Positions 1 to 8,651 of a DNA stretch of 64,000 nt are shown in pieces. Within the stretch, counting starts at the first letter, position 1. Each line of letters starts with the position of its first letter. The notes beneath the pieces were generated by a model that worked only from the letters and a program-made list of their open reading frames with translations, was not told the origin of the DNA and made no database searches. The stretch is taken from positions 62,001-126,000 of the forward strand of contig NZ_AQYJ01000024.1 of the NCBI RefSeq assembly GCF_000380565.1, in the 5' to 3' direction. A program made the translations under genes and the position numbers. The stretch is from Microbulbifer variabilis ATCC 700307 (GTDB taxonomy: Bacteria > Pseudomonadota > Gammaproteobacteria > Pseudomonadales > Cellvibrionaceae).

Positions 1-2
1 GC

Positions 3-515
3 AAGGCACAGGGACTCAGGCCGGTGCTCGACAGCGAGGGAGTGGCATTGGAAATTTCCGGATTGCCACCGCGAGAGCTGGTCATGGCCATATTGCGTTG
101 GTCGGCATTGCCAGGTGCTTCCCGCCACCACTGGGGCACCGACTTCGATATGATCGATGCGGCTGCCCTCCCGGAGGGCTACGATGTTCAGCTAACCCCC
201 CAGGAAGTGGCGGACAATGGCATTTTTGGCCCATTTCATCTCTGGCTGGATGAGCGTATTGCCTCCGCGCAGAGCTATGGCTTGTTTCGCCCCTTCGCCA
301 CAGATCAGGGGGGGGTGGCCCCTGAGCGCTGGCACCTGAGTTATGCACCGCGTGCGAAGGAATTGCAGGATCTATTGACGATTGAGCGCCTGCAGGAACA
401 GCTGCGCCGCGGTGACCTGGCCCTGTGTGATACCGTGTGTGAGCATCTTGAGGAAATCTATACGCGCTTTGTGTGGATCCCGGATCACTGTTATCCGGAG
501 ATTATGCCGCTCTGA
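3..515 (+). CDS. M15-family D-alanyl-D-alanine carboxypeptidase (5' truncated by window edge)
   Basis: The reading frame is open to the first base of the window, so the start lies upstream. A GTG at 24 exists but falls inside the fold and is not a credible start. Two hallmarks of the VanY/M15B zinc peptidases are visible: SRHHWGTDFDM, whose His and Asp bind zinc, and ERWHLSY near the C-terminus, which holds the catalytic Glu and the third zinc His. The family trims stem-peptide D-Ala residues of peptidoglycan in the periplasm or envelope. Only the catalytic core is visible here (about 170 residues), so a signal peptide cannot be checked. cysE follows about 130 bases downstream on the same strand. 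Confidence 0.85.
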   Translation, partial: KAQGLRPVLDSEGVALEISGLPPRELVMAILRWSALPGASRHHWGTDFDMIDAAALPEGYDVQLTPQEVADNGIFGPFHLWLDERIASAQSYGLFRPFATDQGGVAPERWHLSYAPRAKELQDLLTIERLQEQLRRGDLALCDTVCEHLEEIYTRFVWIPDHCYPEIMPL

Positions 516-644
516 GAACGAAGCGGGCGCCGCCTTGTTATGCCCCGGATTCCCCAGTGGGCGGCGCTTGAAAGGTCCTGCCATTCCTGCCAAGCTTCGC
601 GGGGCTTCAGCCCTTGGCATATACAATTGGGAAGTAACAGGAAA

Positions 645-1469
645 GTGGAAAAGACCGGCGAGGAAATCATTATCGACAGCTCGATCGAGCCCCGTGATGT
701 CTGGAAATCCATGCGTGCGGAGGCCGCTGCCGCTGCCAGTGGCGAACCGATCCTGGCGAGTTATTTCCACAATACTATCCTGCGCCACAAATCGCTGGAG
801 CATGCAATTGCCGACCAGTTGGCTGCTGTGTTGGATCACGATGCGCTGACTGCCACTTCACTGCAGGAAGTTATTGCTTCCGCTCTGGAGAGTGATCCCT
901 CAATCTCCAGTCGGATGCATGCTGATATTTGCGCTTGGTACGATCGTGATCCGGCCTGCGATCAATACCTGACTCCGTTTCTTTATTTCAAAGGTTTCCA
1001 CGCGCTGCAATCCCACCGAATTGCCCATTGGCTTTGGAAGCACGGGCGTTTCACCCTGGCTTTGTATTTCCAAAGCCGGGTGTCGGAGCAGTTTTCTGTG
1101 GATATTCACCCGGCGGCGAAGTTTGGCGGCGGCATTATGATTGATCATGCGACTGGTCTGGTTGTGGGGGAGACTTGTGTAGTGGGGGACAATGTATCCA
1201 TCCTCCACTCTGTGACCCTTGGTGGCAGTGGCCGGGGCTCCGGCGATCGCCACCCAAAAATCGGTCACGGAGTGATGATTGGTGCCGGTGCCAAGGTATT
1301 AGGGCCTGTGCGGGTGGGAGATGATGTCAAGATTGCTGCTGGCAGCCTGGTATTACACGATGTGCCCGATCACACCACGGTAGCTGGTGTGCCAGCGCGC
1401 CAAGTTGGTGGCCGAATTGAGGGAGCTCCTGCCTTTACCATGGACCAGACTCTGGACCCGGATGAATAA
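645..1469 (+). CDS. cysE: Serine O-acetyltransferase
   Basis: CysE transfers acetyl from acetyl-CoA to L-serine, the first committed step of cysteine synthesis. The protein has the N-terminal helical SATase domain (residues aligning to DVWKSMRAEA through DPACDQYLTPFLYFKGFHALQ) followed by left-handed beta-helix hexapeptide repeats. DIHPAAKFGGG, DHATGLVVGE and HSVTLGGSG carry the substrate and acetyl-CoA site residues. The C-terminus ends in a tail (MDQTLDP) similar to that of enterobacterial CysE. The open frame starts at 540, but residues upstream of 645 do not resemble the family. The GTG at 645 gives 274 residues, the usual length. AGGAA lies only one base before it, so the start remains somewhat uncertain. 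Confidence 0.93.
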   Translation: MEKTGEEIIIDSSIEPRDVWKSMRAEAAAAASGEPILASYFHNTILRHKSLEHAIADQLAAVLDHDALTATSLQEVIASALESDPSISSRMHADICAWYDRDPACDQYLTPFLYFKGFHALQSHRIAHWLWKHGRFTLALYFQSRVSEQFSVDIHPAAKFGGGIMIDHATGLVVGETCVVGDNVSILHSVTLGGSGRGSGDRHPKIGHGVMIGAGAKVLGPVRVGDDVKIAAGSLVLHDVPDHTTVAGVPARQVGGRIEGAPAFTMDQTLDPDE

Positions 1470-1484
1470 CACAGGGATTAAGTA

Positions 1485-1991
1485 ATGTCGCAAGCCACCT
1501 ATAGCTTGGTTTTCCGCGGTGACCTGATCGACGGATTTACTGCGAACGATGTGAAATCCAATATGGCGCGCCTGTTTAAGAGCACCCCGCAGGCAGTGGA
1601 GAAACTTTTCAGTGGTCGTCCACTGATCTTGCGAAAAGGCCTCAGCCAAGCCCAGGCAGAGCAGTTTCAAGCCACTTTGGCCAAAATCGGTGCCCAGGTA
1701 ACCTTGAAGGATGAGAGTGGGATAGCAACCGCCAAGCCCAAAACCATACAGGCACAGACTGTTCAGCCTGAGGGAACACCTGAATCCGACAGTTCCCCGA
1801 TACCCAATTGGACGCTTGCGCCCATGGAGGGAAATTTGGTCAAAGATCATGAGCGCAAGCAAGTGGCTGCGGTCGAGGTTTCCACTGACCATATCAGCCT
1901 GCGTGCGGCGGAAGGACTTTTGCTTGATAAGAGTGAGCGCGCTGAGGCGGAGGCTGCCCCAGTCAATATTCCCAAGTGGGATCTGGACTAA
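1485..1991 (+). CDS. Conserved hypothetical protein, small N-terminal alpha/beta domain
   Basis: This is a 168-residue cytosolic-looking protein with no signal peptide and no membrane segment. The first 75 residues (YSLVFRGDLIDGF, then ARLFKSTPQAVEKLFSGRP, then a Leu/Gln-rich helix) form a compact domain that I recall at the N-terminus of uncharacterised, often membrane-anchored, proteins of pseudomonads and relatives. Here the rest is a low-complexity hydrophilic tail of about 90 residues rich in Ala, Glu, Pro and Lys. The ATG follows GGGATTAAGTA. It begins 15 bases after cysE and is probably in the same transcript, ending at the terminator at 2024-2060. Function is unknown. Confidence 0.75.
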   Translation: MSQATYSLVFRGDLIDGFTANDVKSNMARLFKSTPQAVEKLFSGRPLILRKGLSQAQAEQFQATLAKIGAQVTLKDESGIATAKPKTIQAQTVQPEGTPESDSSPIPNWTLAPMEGNLVKDHERKQVAAVEVSTDHISLRAAEGLLLDKSERAEAEAAPVNIPKWDLD

Positions 1992-2023
1992 ACATAAATC
2001 ATTCCCTCTGAGGGAGTCTCCAC

Positions 2024-2060
2024 GCACAAAAAAACCGGCATAAAGCCGGTTTTTTTGTGC
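2024..2060. terminator. Bidirectional rho-independent terminator
   Basis: A perfect 16-bp inverted repeat (GCACAAAAAAACCGGC) with an ATAAA loop, and A/T runs on both sides, lies between the rightward cysE transcript and the leftward ppa gene. It can terminate transcription in either direction. Confidence 0.93.
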
Positions 2061-2088
2061 CCAAGAGCCTAGCTAAAGGAAGTGGCTC

Positions 2089-2625
2089 TCAGCCTTCTTC
2101 CTTCAGGTAACGCTCACGAGAGGAAAGCACTTCTTTGCGGGCTTCTTCAGCGTCGGCCCAGCCTTCTACTTTTACCCACTTGCCGGCTTCGAGGGCTTTG
2201 TAATTCTCGAAGTAGTGCTCGATTTGCTTGAGCAGCAATTCCGGCAGGTCGCCAATTTCCTGTACGTGATCATACAGCTTGGTCAGCTTGGTGTGAGGTA
2301 CCGCCAGCAGTTTGGCGTCTACACCGGATTCGTCGGTCATTTTCAGAACGCCGATTACACGGGAGCGGATAACAGAGCCAACCATTACCGGGTAAGGCGC
2401 GACAACCAGCACGTCGAGGGGGTCGCCGTCTTCGGACAGGGTTTGAGGCACGTAGCCGTAGTTAGCCGGGTAGAACATCGGAGTGGCAACGAAGCGATCC
2501 ACAAATACGGCGTCAGAGTCCTTGTCCACCTCGTATTTGATGGGGTCGGAGTTGGCAGGGATCTCGATGATAACGTTGATATCGCTGGGCAGGTCCTTAC
2601 CTGCGGGGATCTTGTCGAAGCTCAT
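2089..2625 (-). CDS. ppa: Inorganic pyrophosphatase (family I)
   Basis: The enzyme hydrolyses PPi to two phosphates in the cytosol and so pulls biosynthetic reactions forward. The family I signature is visible: [21 protein letters not shown], then DGDPLDVLV with the metal-binding Asp residues, and the C-terminal [14 protein letters not shown]. From the ATG at 2625 it has 178 residues, typical for bacterial hexameric PPases. The open frame extends upstream to 2688 but those residues are not family-like, and CAGGACC precedes the 2625 start. This genome also has a PPi-dependent phosphofructokinase (20853-22115), so PPi may be both an energy carrier and a substrate of this enzyme. Confidence 0.96.
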   Translation of the reverse strand: MSFDKIPAGKDLPSDINVIIEIPANSDPIKYEVDKDSDAVFVDRFVATPMFYPANYGYVPQTLSEDGDPLDVLVVAPYPVMVGSVIRSRVIGVLKMTDESGVDAKLLAVPHTKLTKLYDHVQEIGDLPELLLKQIEHYFENYKALEAGKWVKVEGWADAEEARKEVLSSRERYLKEEG

Positions 2626-2787
2626 TGCTGGTCCTGAACTGGGTAAAACGAAAAATTTGGAGCGCGGATTATATATGCAGTTCGGCACAGCTGAAAGTCA
2701 CGCCCCTGGGGAAATATCGGGCGTCAGGATTTGGCTGGCGGGTCTATCCTGTAAGTCATTGATAACAACAACGGGGCAGGGACGGAA

Positions 2788-4161
2788 ATGCTAAAAGCCA
2801 GGGAGGTTAAAACCGTTCAGGAGGCCCGTGCGATTGTCGAAGGGCGCGGCCTCAGTCATGTCAAAGTGGGCCTTTTCGATATCGATGGTGTCATGCGCGG
2901 CAAATATATGAGCCGCGAAAAGTTTTTCTCTTCCTTGGATAAGGGCTTCTCTTTTTGTGATGTGGTGCTGGGCTGGGATGTAAAAGACCAGCTCTATGAC
3001 AACGCCCGCTATACCGGTTGGCATACAGGGTATCCGGATGCTCCTGTGCGGATACTTCCAGATAGCTGCCGAGATATTCCCTTTGAAGAGAATATGTTGC
3101 TGTTTCTGGCTGAGTTTGATCAGCGGGCCCAGGCAGTATGCCCCCGCGCGGCTTTGCGCCGGGTGGTGGAGCGCTGCCGGGCAGCGGGCTTTGAGCCCTT
3201 TGCTGCCCTTGAGTATGAATATTTCCTATTCGATGAAACGCCGCATTCCGTGCGCGAAAAGGGCTTTCGCGATCTGAAGCCTTTCACCCCGGACTGGTTT
3301 GGCTACTCAATATTGCGCAACTCTGTGCATTCCGAACTGTACGGGGAAATCCTGGATATGGGGGAGCGCATGGATTTCCCGCTGGAAGGACTGCATACGG
3401 AAACGGGTCCAGGAGTTCTTGAAGCCGCAATTGCAGTGGATAAAGCAGAGGCTGCAGGGGACAAGGCCGCCCTGTTTAAAACATTTATGAAAATCCTGGC
3501 TCAACGCATGGGATTAATGGCGACATTTATGTCGCGTTGGTCCAGTGATTACCCCGGACAAAGTGGCCATATCCACCTCTCATTGCGCAGTGCGGACAAT
3601 GGTAAATCGGCATTTTTTGATAGAAGCCAACCCACAGGGGGCAGCGAAATTATGCGCCAGTTTATTGCTGGCCAACAGCGCCTGATGCCTGAGTTTCTGG
3701 CCATGTTGGCGCCCACTGTAAATAGTTACCGTCGCCTGGTACCCGGCTTTTGGGCACCTACCGGCGCTAATTGGGGAGTTGAGAATCGGACTACAGCGCT
3801 GCGCGCTATTCCTGGCAACGGTAAATCGCAGCGAGTGGAATATCGCCTTGGTGCCGCCGATGCCAATCCCTATTTAGCTCTGGCTGCAGCGCTCGGCTCT
3901 GGGCTGTATGGCGTGATGCAGCAATGGCAGCCAAGCGATCCTATTGAGGGCAATGCCTATGCACTGACGCCCGAGATCCAGCAAACGTTGCCCGCTACCC
4001 TGTGGGATTCAGCCCAGCGTTTCAAAAGCTCTGAAGCTGCTAAGGAGTTGTTTGGCAGTGAATTTGTTGAGCACTTCGCGGCCAGTCGCGAATGGGAAGA
4101 GCGTGAATATCGCCGTCATGTGACTGACTGGGAGCTGGATAGGTATTTCGAAATAATCTGA
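2788..4161 (+). CDS. Glutamine-synthetase-family ligase (PuuA-like, gamma-glutamylamide synthetase type)
   Basis: A 457-residue GS-fold enzyme. The beta-grasp N-domain contains VKVGLFDIDGVMRGKY. The catalytic domain contains ALEYEYFLFD (metal Glu residues), LHTETGPGVLEAAI, GQSGHIHLSL (metal His), WGVENRTTALRAIPG and RVEYRLGAADANPYLALAAAL. The FDIDGVMRGKY start and the overall form resemble the GlnA3/PuuA branch, which joins glutamate to amines rather than to ammonia, more than true nitrogen-assimilating GlnA. The adenylylation-loop tyrosine of GlnA is not evident. It is followed by an aldehyde dehydrogenase (120 bases later) and, further on, an iron-type alcohol dehydrogenase, which fits a gamma-glutamyl-protected amine or amino-alcohol catabolic route. 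The amine substrate cannot be told from sequence. Confidence 0.82.
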   Translation: MLKAREVKTVQEARAIVEGRGLSHVKVGLFDIDGVMRGKYMSREKFFSSLDKGFSFCDVVLGWDVKDQLYDNARYTGWHTGYPDAPVRILPDSCRDIPFEENMLLFLAEFDQRAQAVCPRAALRRVVERCRAAGFEPFAALEYEYFLFDETPHSVREKGFRDLKPFTPDWFGYSILRNSVHSELYGEILDMGERMDFPLEGLHTETGPGVLEAAIAVDKAEAAGDKAALFKTFMKILAQRMGLMATFMSRWSSDYPGQSGHIHLSLRSADNGKSAFFDRSQPTGGSEIMRQFIAGQQRLMPEFLAMLAPTVNSYRRLVPGFWAPTGANWGVENRTTALRAIPGNGKSQRVEYRLGAADANPYLALAAALGSGLYGVMQQWQPSDPIEGNAYALTPEIQQTLPATLWDSAQRFKSSEAAKELFGSEFVEHFAASREWEEREYRRHVTDWELDRYFEII

Positions 4162-4281
4162 TTTAAGCCATTCACATCTGTACTTTAATTGGGCTGTTGC
4201 CCGTCTTTTTGAAAGCGTAACCCAGTTGTCTTTCCTTCACTGGTAGGAAACCGGTGAAAATTAATTAAAGGGATTTCCAAT

Positions 4282-5664
4282 ATGCACCACCTGCGATGTA
4301 TTTCCCCTGTAGATAACAGCGTGTACCTGGAAAGAGCGCTGGCTGGCGAAGCTGAAATTCGTGTGGCTTTGGATCGAGCGGCATCGGCCCAGCGGGCCTG
4401 GCGCCTAACCCCTCTCATCGAGCGTATCGCTATTGTACACCGCGCAGTGGAATTTTTTGCGGAGCGCAAAGATCGTCTGGCTGAGGAAATTTGTTGGATG
4501 ATGGGAAGGCCAATACGTTTCGCCCCCGGGGAAATTGATGGTTTTGCCGAGCGCGCTTCAGCCATGGCAGATATTGCGGAAGAGGCCCTCGCAGATATCC
4601 AACTGTCAGCCAAGCCGGGGTTTTCCCGGTTTATTCGTCGCGAACCGCTGGGTATTTCCCTTGTAATTGCCCCTTGGAATTACCCTTACCTGACGGCTGT
4701 AAATGCAGTGGTGCCGTCAATATTGGCGGGCAATGCCGTAATTTTGAAGCACTCTGCGCAAACTCCTCTCTGTGCAGAGCGAATGGTTGAGGCGTTTAGA
4801 GAGGCAGGGCTACCCTACGGGGTATTTCAGTTTCTACACCTGAATCACGCTTACACCCAAAGGTTGGCATGCGCGGAGGAAATCCAGCACATCGCTTTTA
4901 CGGGTTCGGTAGAAGCCGGGGCAAACTTGGAGCGCACCGTAGCAGGCCGCTTTATTCAGGTGGGTTTGGAGCTGGGAGGTAAAGATCCTGCCTATGTACG
5001 GGAAGATGCGGATCTTCAGCTGGCGGTGGAGACAATTGTAGATGGCGCATTTTTTAACTCAGGTCAATCCTGCTGCGGCATTGAGCGTGTTTATGTTCAA
5101 GAAAAACTATTCGACGAATTTGTAGAGCGTGCCGTCGCTCTGGTTGGCAAATATCAGCTTGGCCGGCCGGATGATCCGGACACCACATTAGGCCCCCTCG
5201 TTCGTGCAGAAGCCGCTGATCGAGTACGTGTACAAATAGACGAAGCTGTGGCCGAGGGCGCCAAGACGCACCTGAGCACCAGTGACTTCCCGCTGGATAA
5301 ACGCGGTACCCAGTATTTGGCCCCACAGTTATTGACTGGAGTACGCCAAAAAATGCGCCTGATGCGTGAGGAGTCTTTTGGACCGGTATTGGGGGTGCAA
5401 AAAGTGCATGATGATGGCGAGGCTCTAGAATTTATGAATAACAGCCAGTTTGGCCTCACCGCAGCAATTTTTTCACAGGATGAAGAGGTCGCCCTGGCAA
5501 TTGGGGATCATTTACAGGTAGGCACAGTTTTCCTTAATCGGTGTGATTACCTGGACCCAGAGTTGGCCTGGACTGGGGTAAAGCGGTCCGGAAGGGGGTG
5601 TACTTTGTCCCGGATTGGATTTGAGCAGTTAACTAGACCCAAGTCCTTCCATTTTAAAATTTAA
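4282..5664 (+). CDS. NAD(P)-dependent aldehyde dehydrogenase (succinate-semialdehyde-dehydrogenase-like)
   Basis: A 460-residue ALDH. APWNYPYLTAV holds the oxyanion Asn, FTGSVEAG is the cofactor loop, LELGGKDP carries the general-base Glu (residue 230), and NSGQSCCG carries the nucleophilic Cys (residue 264, followed by a second Cys). EESFGPVLGV closes the active site. An aldehyde is oxidised to the carboxylate in the cytosol. It lies between the GS-like ligase and the secreted paralogue pair, with the iron-type alcohol dehydrogenase downstream. In gamma-glutamyl pathways such as putrescine degradation, the ALDH acts on a gamma-glutamyl-amino-aldehyde; by context this one could do the same. 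The start ATG follows AAAGGGATTTCCAAT. Confidence 0.88.
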   Translation: MHHLRCISPVDNSVYLERALAGEAEIRVALDRAASAQRAWRLTPLIERIAIVHRAVEFFAERKDRLAEEICWMMGRPIRFAPGEIDGFAERASAMADIAEEALADIQLSAKPGFSRFIRREPLGISLVIAPWNYPYLTAVNAVVPSILAGNAVILKHSAQTPLCAERMVEAFREAGLPYGVFQFLHLNHAYTQRLACAEEIQHIAFTGSVEAGANLERTVAGRFIQVGLELGGKDPAYVREDADLQLAVETIVDGAFFNSGQSCCGIERVYVQEKLFDEFVERAVALVGKYQLGRPDDPDTTLGPLVRAEAADRVRVQIDEAVAEGAKTHLSTSDFPLDKRGTQYLAPQLLTGVRQKMRLMREESFGPVLGVQKVHDDGEALEFMNNSQFGLTAAIFSQDEEVALAIGDHLQVGTVFLNRCDYLDPELAWTGVKRSGRGCTLSRIGFEQLTRPKSFHFKI

Positions 5665-5694
5665 GGTTAGGGAACCGTTAAAGAGGGAATTTCT

Positions 5695-6156
5695 GTGAGG
5701 TTGATTAAAAGTTGTGTTGCAGGGTTACTTTTACTCAATTCATTGGTGCTAAAAGCGGAACCTTATCTTTATAAAAATATTACTTTAGATGTTCCCGGTG
5801 GGTGGTCAAGGTACGAAGACCCTTACAACAAGATAGGAATTCAATTTCGACAGAAAGGCACCGGTAACTTGATGGCCTACATTCTGAGAGAGGGATTATT
5901 AAAAGATGGTGGCGATCCTGACGTATTTTTAGAACAACATCCATTGGAACATCCGGTTTCTTCAGTGCAGATTGGTAATTATTCCGGTTATTTCGTCACT
6001 TTTAAATCGAAAGGAAAGTGTATGGCAAACTGGTTTTTGGGCGATGGAATCGATTTACTGGTTGCACACTTTCAAAGTGACTGTAATTCGGTGGATTTCT
6101 CACCGGTAATCGAAGTGGTTGAATCTATCACAATGAAAGTTCACACCGTTGAATAG
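5695..6156 (+). CDS. Small secreted protein, first of a paralogous pair
   Basis: 153 residues with a short signal peptide (VRLIKSCVAGLLLLNSLVLKA) and probable cleavage after KAE or nearby. The GTG start is preceded by AGAGGGA. The mature part begins YKNITLDVPGGWSRY, continues with a predicted beta-rich region, and contains a KGKCMANWF...SDCNSVDF segment with two cysteines that could form a disulfide. The downstream gene (6207-6662) shares this plan: DLP or DVP plus W near the N-terminus, IGNYSGYFV versus LGQFSGYFL, and C...W...DCNS near the end. No family was recognised. The pair sits between an aldehyde dehydrogenase and an alcohol dehydrogenase on the same strand. Confidence 0.75.
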   Translation: MRLIKSCVAGLLLLNSLVLKAEPYLYKNITLDVPGGWSRYEDPYNKIGIQFRQKGTGNLMAYILREGLLKDGGDPDVFLEQHPLEHPVSSVQIGNYSGYFVTFKSKGKCMANWFLGDGIDLLVAHFQSDCNSVDFSPVIEVVESITMKVHTVE

Positions 6157-6206
6157 TTAGTGAGTTATAAGTTACATAGAGTGAATGTTTGGGTGGAGGT
6201 GTTGAG

Positions 6207-6662
6207 GTGAAGTACATACATTGTTGCATAGTATTGTCATTTTTTTCTCCGTTATTGATTAGTGCCGCGGAATACGAGCTAGAAAATTATTCAATAGACC
6301 TCCCGGAAAAGTGGTACATACAGACGGTTGATGGAGAAATGGGCATGGAGCTAAGGAAACGGTGTAGCAATGCGCAACTGAAAATAGGGTTTTCTCAAGG
6401 GATAACTGCACAGCAACAAACTGAAACTTTCCTAAATGACTACGACGAGGGTGAGGCGGCCCTTACCGCAATTCAACTGGGACAATTTTCCGGCTATTTT
6501 CTGAGCTATGAAGATGAAGGGATGTGTGGAGAGATTTGGTCTATGGCAAATGGTGAGGATCATTTTGGAATAGGGTACTGGGAAGATTGTAACTCGATAA
6601 ACCGTACATTGATTTTTAATCTGGTTAACTCAATAAAGCCCCGTTTACAGGTTGCAGATTAG
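6207..6662 (+). CDS. Small secreted protein, second of a paralogous pair
   Basis: 151 residues from the GTG at 6207, which has a strong GGAGGT Shine-Dalgarno six bases upstream; a TTG at 6189 in the same frame is unlikely. The signal peptide is VKYIHCCIVLSFFSPLLISA, cleaved near AAE. It is homologous along its length to 5695-6156: DLPEKWYIQ aligns with DVPGGWSRY, LGQFSGYFLSYEDEGMCGEIW with IGNYSGYFVTFKSKGKCMANW, and YWEDCNSINR with QSDCNSVDF. The pair probably arose by tandem duplication and has diverged considerably. Function is unknown; an exported location is inferred from the signal peptide only. Confidence 0.75.
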   Translation: MKYIHCCIVLSFFSPLLISAAEYELENYSIDLPEKWYIQTVDGEMGMELRKRCSNAQLKIGFSQGITAQQQTETFLNDYDEGEAALTAIQLGQFSGYFLSYEDEGMCGEIWSMANGEDHFGIGYWEDCNSINRTLIFNLVNSIKPRLQVAD

Positions 6663-6719
6663 CTGTTTTCAGAAAGTCATTGAGGGCATTGGCTGGACTG
6701 GATAAATAAAGAGGCAAGT

Positions 6720-7904
6720 GTGGATAAATACCGGGTAAACTGGAATTTCCCTACCAATATTTGGGTTGGACCCGGGCGAATAGCGGATCTTGCCAAGGCC
6801 TGCGTTGAATTGAATATACAGCGCCCCTTAGTGGTGACAGATCCCGGTCTTGCCACTATGCCACTGATTGAGCGTGCCTATACTCCCTGTCGGGAAAATA
6901 GCCTAGAACTAGAAGTTTTCTCAGCGATAAAAGGCAACCCTAATAGTGAGAATATTGATCAAGGCGTCGAAATTTTAAGGAGTAAAAATTGCGATGGAGT
7001 CATTGCCTTTGGTGGTGGCTCAGCGATTGATGCCGGCAAGGCAATCGCATTAATGGCCAGGCAGAGCCGGTCCATTTGGGAATTCGAGGATATTGGTGAT
7101 AATTACAAGCGTGTCGATCCTAATGGTATGGTGCCAGTGATTGCAGTACCTACCACCGCTGGAACAGGCTCGGAGGTAGGGCGTGTAGCAGTGATTACCG
7201 ATGAAGCTGCGCAAATTAAACGCTTGATTTTCCACCCTAATATCTTGCCGGATATTGTGATTCTCGATGCCGAACTTACCTTGGGATTGCCACCAGAAAT
7301 TACCGCGGCGACTGGGATGGACGCCCTCTCTCACAACTTGGAATCCTATTACTCACCTATGTATCACCCTATGGCTGAGGGAATTGCCCTACAGGGTATG
7401 CGCCTGATTAAAAGTTACCTTCCACGGGCCTATATGATAGGCACTGAATTAAAAGCACGTCAGCAGATGCTGGTTGCCTCCTGTATGGGGGCCACAGCCT
7501 TCCAGCGAGGTTTGGGTGCGATCCATGCACTCGCCCACCCACTTGGTGGCCTTTACGATAAACATCACGGCTTACTCAATGCCATATTGATGCCCTATGT
7601 CCTTGTAGCGAACAGGCCAGCCATAGAGGTTCCCATGGGACAATTGGCACTCTCATTGCAATTGACCGGGAAAGATATGTTTGAGAGCGGCTTTGATGCA
7701 GTGCTTAACTGGGTTATTGGCCTGCGTAAGCAGCTGGGTATTCCTCATACTTTGGAAGAAATTGGTATTGGTAGCGATGATGCCGATAAGATTGGACGTT
7801 TGGCTGCAGAAGATCCGTCTGCAGCCAGTAATCCCATGTCTTTTAACGCAGTGGAATATCGCGATATTTTCCTGCGTGCTTGCCAGGGTAGTGTCACACT
7901 GTAA
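6720..7904 (+). CDS. Iron-containing (group III) alcohol dehydrogenase
   Basis: 394 residues of the Fe-ADH/dehydroquinate-synthase-like fold. GGGSAIDAGKAIAL binds the cofactor, and PTTAGTGSEV is the family signature. GMDALSHNLES and AIHALAHPLGGLYDKHHG supply the Asp and three His metal ligands. Members oxidise primary alcohols, including hydroxy acids and amino alcohols, with NAD(P). The start is the GTG at 6720, preceded by GAGGC. It is the last gene of the ligase/ALDH cluster, about 60 bases after the second secreted paralogue. By context it could make the aldehyde that the upstream ALDH oxidises. Substrate assignment is inference. Confidence 0.88.
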   Translation: MDKYRVNWNFPTNIWVGPGRIADLAKACVELNIQRPLVVTDPGLATMPLIERAYTPCRENSLELEVFSAIKGNPNSENIDQGVEILRSKNCDGVIAFGGGSAIDAGKAIALMARQSRSIWEFEDIGDNYKRVDPNGMVPVIAVPTTAGTGSEVGRVAVITDEAAQIKRLIFHPNILPDIVILDAELTLGLPPEITAATGMDALSHNLESYYSPMYHPMAEGIALQGMRLIKSYLPRAYMIGTELKARQQMLVASCMGATAFQRGLGAIHALAHPLGGLYDKHHGLLNAILMPYVLVANRPAIEVPMGQLALSLQLTGKDMFESGFDAVLNWVIGLRKQLGIPHTLEEIGIGSDDADKIGRLAAEDPSAASNPMSFNAVEYRDIFLRACQGSVTL

Positions 7905-7967
7905 GAGTTTCACCCTGTAAGCCGACAGAAGATTACCTATCAATAGAATTGTCCACAGGAATTAGTT

Positions 7968-8558
7968 ATGCGCGGCGTCTTTACTCTGTTTATCTTCCTG
8001 GCTGCCACCCTCGGATATGCCCAGGATTCCCCAAATATCCGTACCGCTATTTTTGCCGGTGGTTGTTTCTGGTGTATGGAACCACCCTATGACAAAGTAA
8101 ACGGCGTGCTGGAAACCACCTCAGGTTACAGCGGTGGTCACGTGAAAAATCCCACTTATGATCAGGTCTCCGCTGGTGGTACCGGTCATGCTGAGGTGGT
8201 TCAGGTTAAGTATGATGCTAACAAAGTGAGTTACTCGGATTTACTCAATATCTTCTGGCACAATGTGGACCCATTTGATGCTGGTGGACAGTTCTGTGAT
8301 CGGGGTGACCAGTATCGCGCTGAAATTTTCTACGGCAATGAAGAAGAGAAACAACTGGCCGAAGAGAGTAAGAAGAAAGTAGAGGCCGAGCTGGGTAAGA
8401 AAGTGGTGACCCAGATAAAACCCGCAGCTACATTTTATCCTGCGGAAGCTTACCATCAGGATTATTACCAGCGTAATCCACTGCGTTATAAGTACTACCG
8501 ATTCCGTTGTGGGCGAGATCAGCGACTGGAGGAAGTCTGGGGCAAAGCGCCCGGTTAA
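7968..8558 (+). CDS. msrA: Exported peptide-methionine (S)-S-oxide reductase
   Basis: MsrA reduces the S-epimer of methionine sulfoxide. The catalytic block AGGCFWCMEPPYDKV is intact, with Cys in GCFW as the nucleophile, followed by SGYSGGHVKNPTYDQVSAGGTGHAEVV. The ending lacks the classical second and third recycling Cys except FRCGRDQR. A hydrophobic leader (MRGVFTLFIFLAATLGYAQ) predicts export to the periplasm, unlike the cytosolic E. coli enzyme. No MsrB domain is fused and none is adjacent. AGGAATTAGTT precedes the ATG. It probably protects envelope proteins from oxidation. Confidence 0.92.
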   Translation: MRGVFTLFIFLAATLGYAQDSPNIRTAIFAGGCFWCMEPPYDKVNGVLETTSGYSGGHVKNPTYDQVSAGGTGHAEVVQVKYDANKVSYSDLLNIFWHNVDPFDAGGQFCDRGDQYRAEIFYGNEEEKQLAEESKKKVEAELGKKVVTQIKPAATFYPAEAYHQDYYQRNPLRYKYYRFRCGRDQRLEEVWGKAPG

Positions 8559-8651
8559 TCAGGCTGGTGCAGCATTTAATTACTTTCTCTATAGTGGTTT
8601 CTTTAACCCTGCATCGAAGCATGCCTGTAGGGCTTCAGTCTTGGTAAAGAG

